A DNA stretch of 64,000 bases, taken from assembly GCF_039545055.1 (NCBI RefSeq), contig NZ_BAABRP010000001.1:921501-985500 (forward strand), read 5' to 3'. Positions 63,083 to 64,000 of the stretch are shown in pieces. Source of the stretch: Deinococcus carri. Its GTDB lineage: Bacteria > Deinococcota > Deinococci > Deinococcales > Deinococcaceae. Below the pieces are notes generated by a model. It made no database searches and was not told the origin of the DNA. It saw only the letters and a program-made list of their open reading frames with translations. Positions within the stretch are counted from its first letter, which is position 1. The number at the start of each line of letters is the position of its first letter. Made by a program: the position numbers and the translations under genes.

Positions 63083-63469
63083 TCAGGGTAACCGCTTTTC
63101 ATGTCGCACGAGCCTAATGCCCAGCGGCTCCAGCCCGTTCGCCAGTTGCTCCAGCAACGCCGGCTCTCCCGTCTGGAGGTGCAGGTCGCCCTCGTGGCAT
63201 AACTTCACCTCCCATGCAAACGGCACGGTCCCAAACAGAAACCAGTCGTCGTGACCTAACCGCAAGCCCTGCGCCTGCCGTTCCCGGAGCAGGGCCGGGA
63301 AAGCGGCGAGCGGCACCGGCAAGGTGACCCACTGCCACGCCTCGAAGGCCGGATTCTCATCAAAGGCCGAGGCGCTCCAACCGTGCATGGTTTCCAGCGT
63401 TTCGACTCCGCAACAGGCCAGCGCACCGACCAGAACGGTCACCACCTCCGGCCACAGCAGCTCTGGCAA
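63083..63469 (-). CDS. hypothetical protein
   Basis: A 128-residue frame, VVTVLVGALACCGVETLETMHGWSASAFDENPAFEAWQWVTLPV ... WFLFGTVPFAWEVKLCHEGDLHLQTGEP, with strand-rich, protein-like composition but no family I can name. The start is unsure: TTG at 63469 has no SD, and it lies 41 bases after the ispG stop, so it may be translated by read-through coupling. Confidence 0.6.
   Translation of the reverse strand: MPELLWPEVVTVLVGALACCGVETLETMHGWSASAFDENPAFEAWQWVTLPVPLAAFPALLRERQAQGLRLGHDDWFLFGTVPFAWEVKLCHEGDLHLQTGEPALLEQLANGLEPLGIRLVRHEKRLP
63085..63090 (-). promoter_or_regulatory. leaderless -10 box for DUF4259 gene
   Basis: TACCCT on the minus strand lies 6 bases before the ATG at 63078, inside the end of the upstream gene. 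Confidence 0.45.
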
Positions 63470-63510
63470 AGGCGCAGGCTGGCTGAGCCACTCGGCGGGC
63501 GAACCGGGTG

Positions 63511-64000
<490 letters not shown>

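Overview
The window is a single stretch of high-GC bacterial chromosome that looks like Deinococcus (phylum Deinococcota). The evidence is the gene content (bacillithiol genes bshA and bshC, T-box-controlled ileS, PdxST, SpoVS, DUF1999, DUF402 and DUF503 proteins), the very high third-position GC, and above all about 25 start codons that sit 5 to 9 bases behind a TANNNT-type -10 box. That arrangement is the signature of leaderless transcription known from Deinococcus. No tRNA, rRNA, CRISPR array, phage or transposase gene was seen, so this is core chromosome. The accessory signal lies in small non-coding repeats.

Layout. 1-7.1 kb (minus strand): two alpha/beta hydrolases, the vitamin B6 pair pdxS-pdxT, a single-domain response regulator, a LysM/M23 cell-wall peptidase, rho and a transaldolase, much of it an overlapping operon. 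7.2-12.5 kb: a T-box riboswitch with ileS, a ChaB-like protein and a Tam-type methyltransferase. 12.5-17.9 kb: a PEP-mutase/isocitrate-lyase relative, an Ada-AlkA fusion for alkylation repair, a DegV protein, bshA and a secreted protein. 18-25.4 kb: sucCD, an Xaa-Pro peptidase with an RlpA-like protein, a YbjN protein, oligoendopeptidase F, a SpoU methyltransferase and a YchJ protein. 25.8-34 kb: an AEC transporter, a beta-hydroxyacid dehydrogenase with a second DegV protein, the nagZ-GNAT-DUF402 operon, a small protein kinase divergent from a patatin, and signal peptidase I.

34-42 kb: a cluster of non-coding elements, a five-gene minus-strand operon (deaminase, ribokinase, DUF1999, HMA-like, DUF503), a long-chain acyl-CoA ligase, a response regulator, a class A penicillin-binding protein and a small secreted protein. 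42-52 kb: a WecG/TagA glycosyltransferase, a CRP/FNR regulator, bshC, a nucleotidyltransferase, a second DUF402 protein, a U32 peptidase (RlhA-like), a 58-residue hydrophilin-like ORF, two rhodaneses, a MIP18/SufT protein, a YugP-like zinc protease and SpoVS. 52-64 kb: glutamate synthase large subunit, an ACT-domain gene broken by a frameshift, a PhoX-type TAT phosphatase, a pentapeptide-repeat protein, map, DppA, three small minus-strand genes and the 3' end of ispG.

The most unusual signal is a family of about 100-140 bp inverted-repeat elements. There are three copies, near 34.2, 38.7 and 59.7 kb. They have matching ends (TGATACGGATTCCG and its complement) and TGA/TCA at both borders. In every copy the terminal TGA is exactly the stop codon of a neighbouring gene. 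A second class of micro-repeats (GCTTCCAGC/GCTGGAAGC) decorates gene junctions and forms an in-frame N-terminal extension of PdxT. A third interrupts the U32 peptidase in frame.
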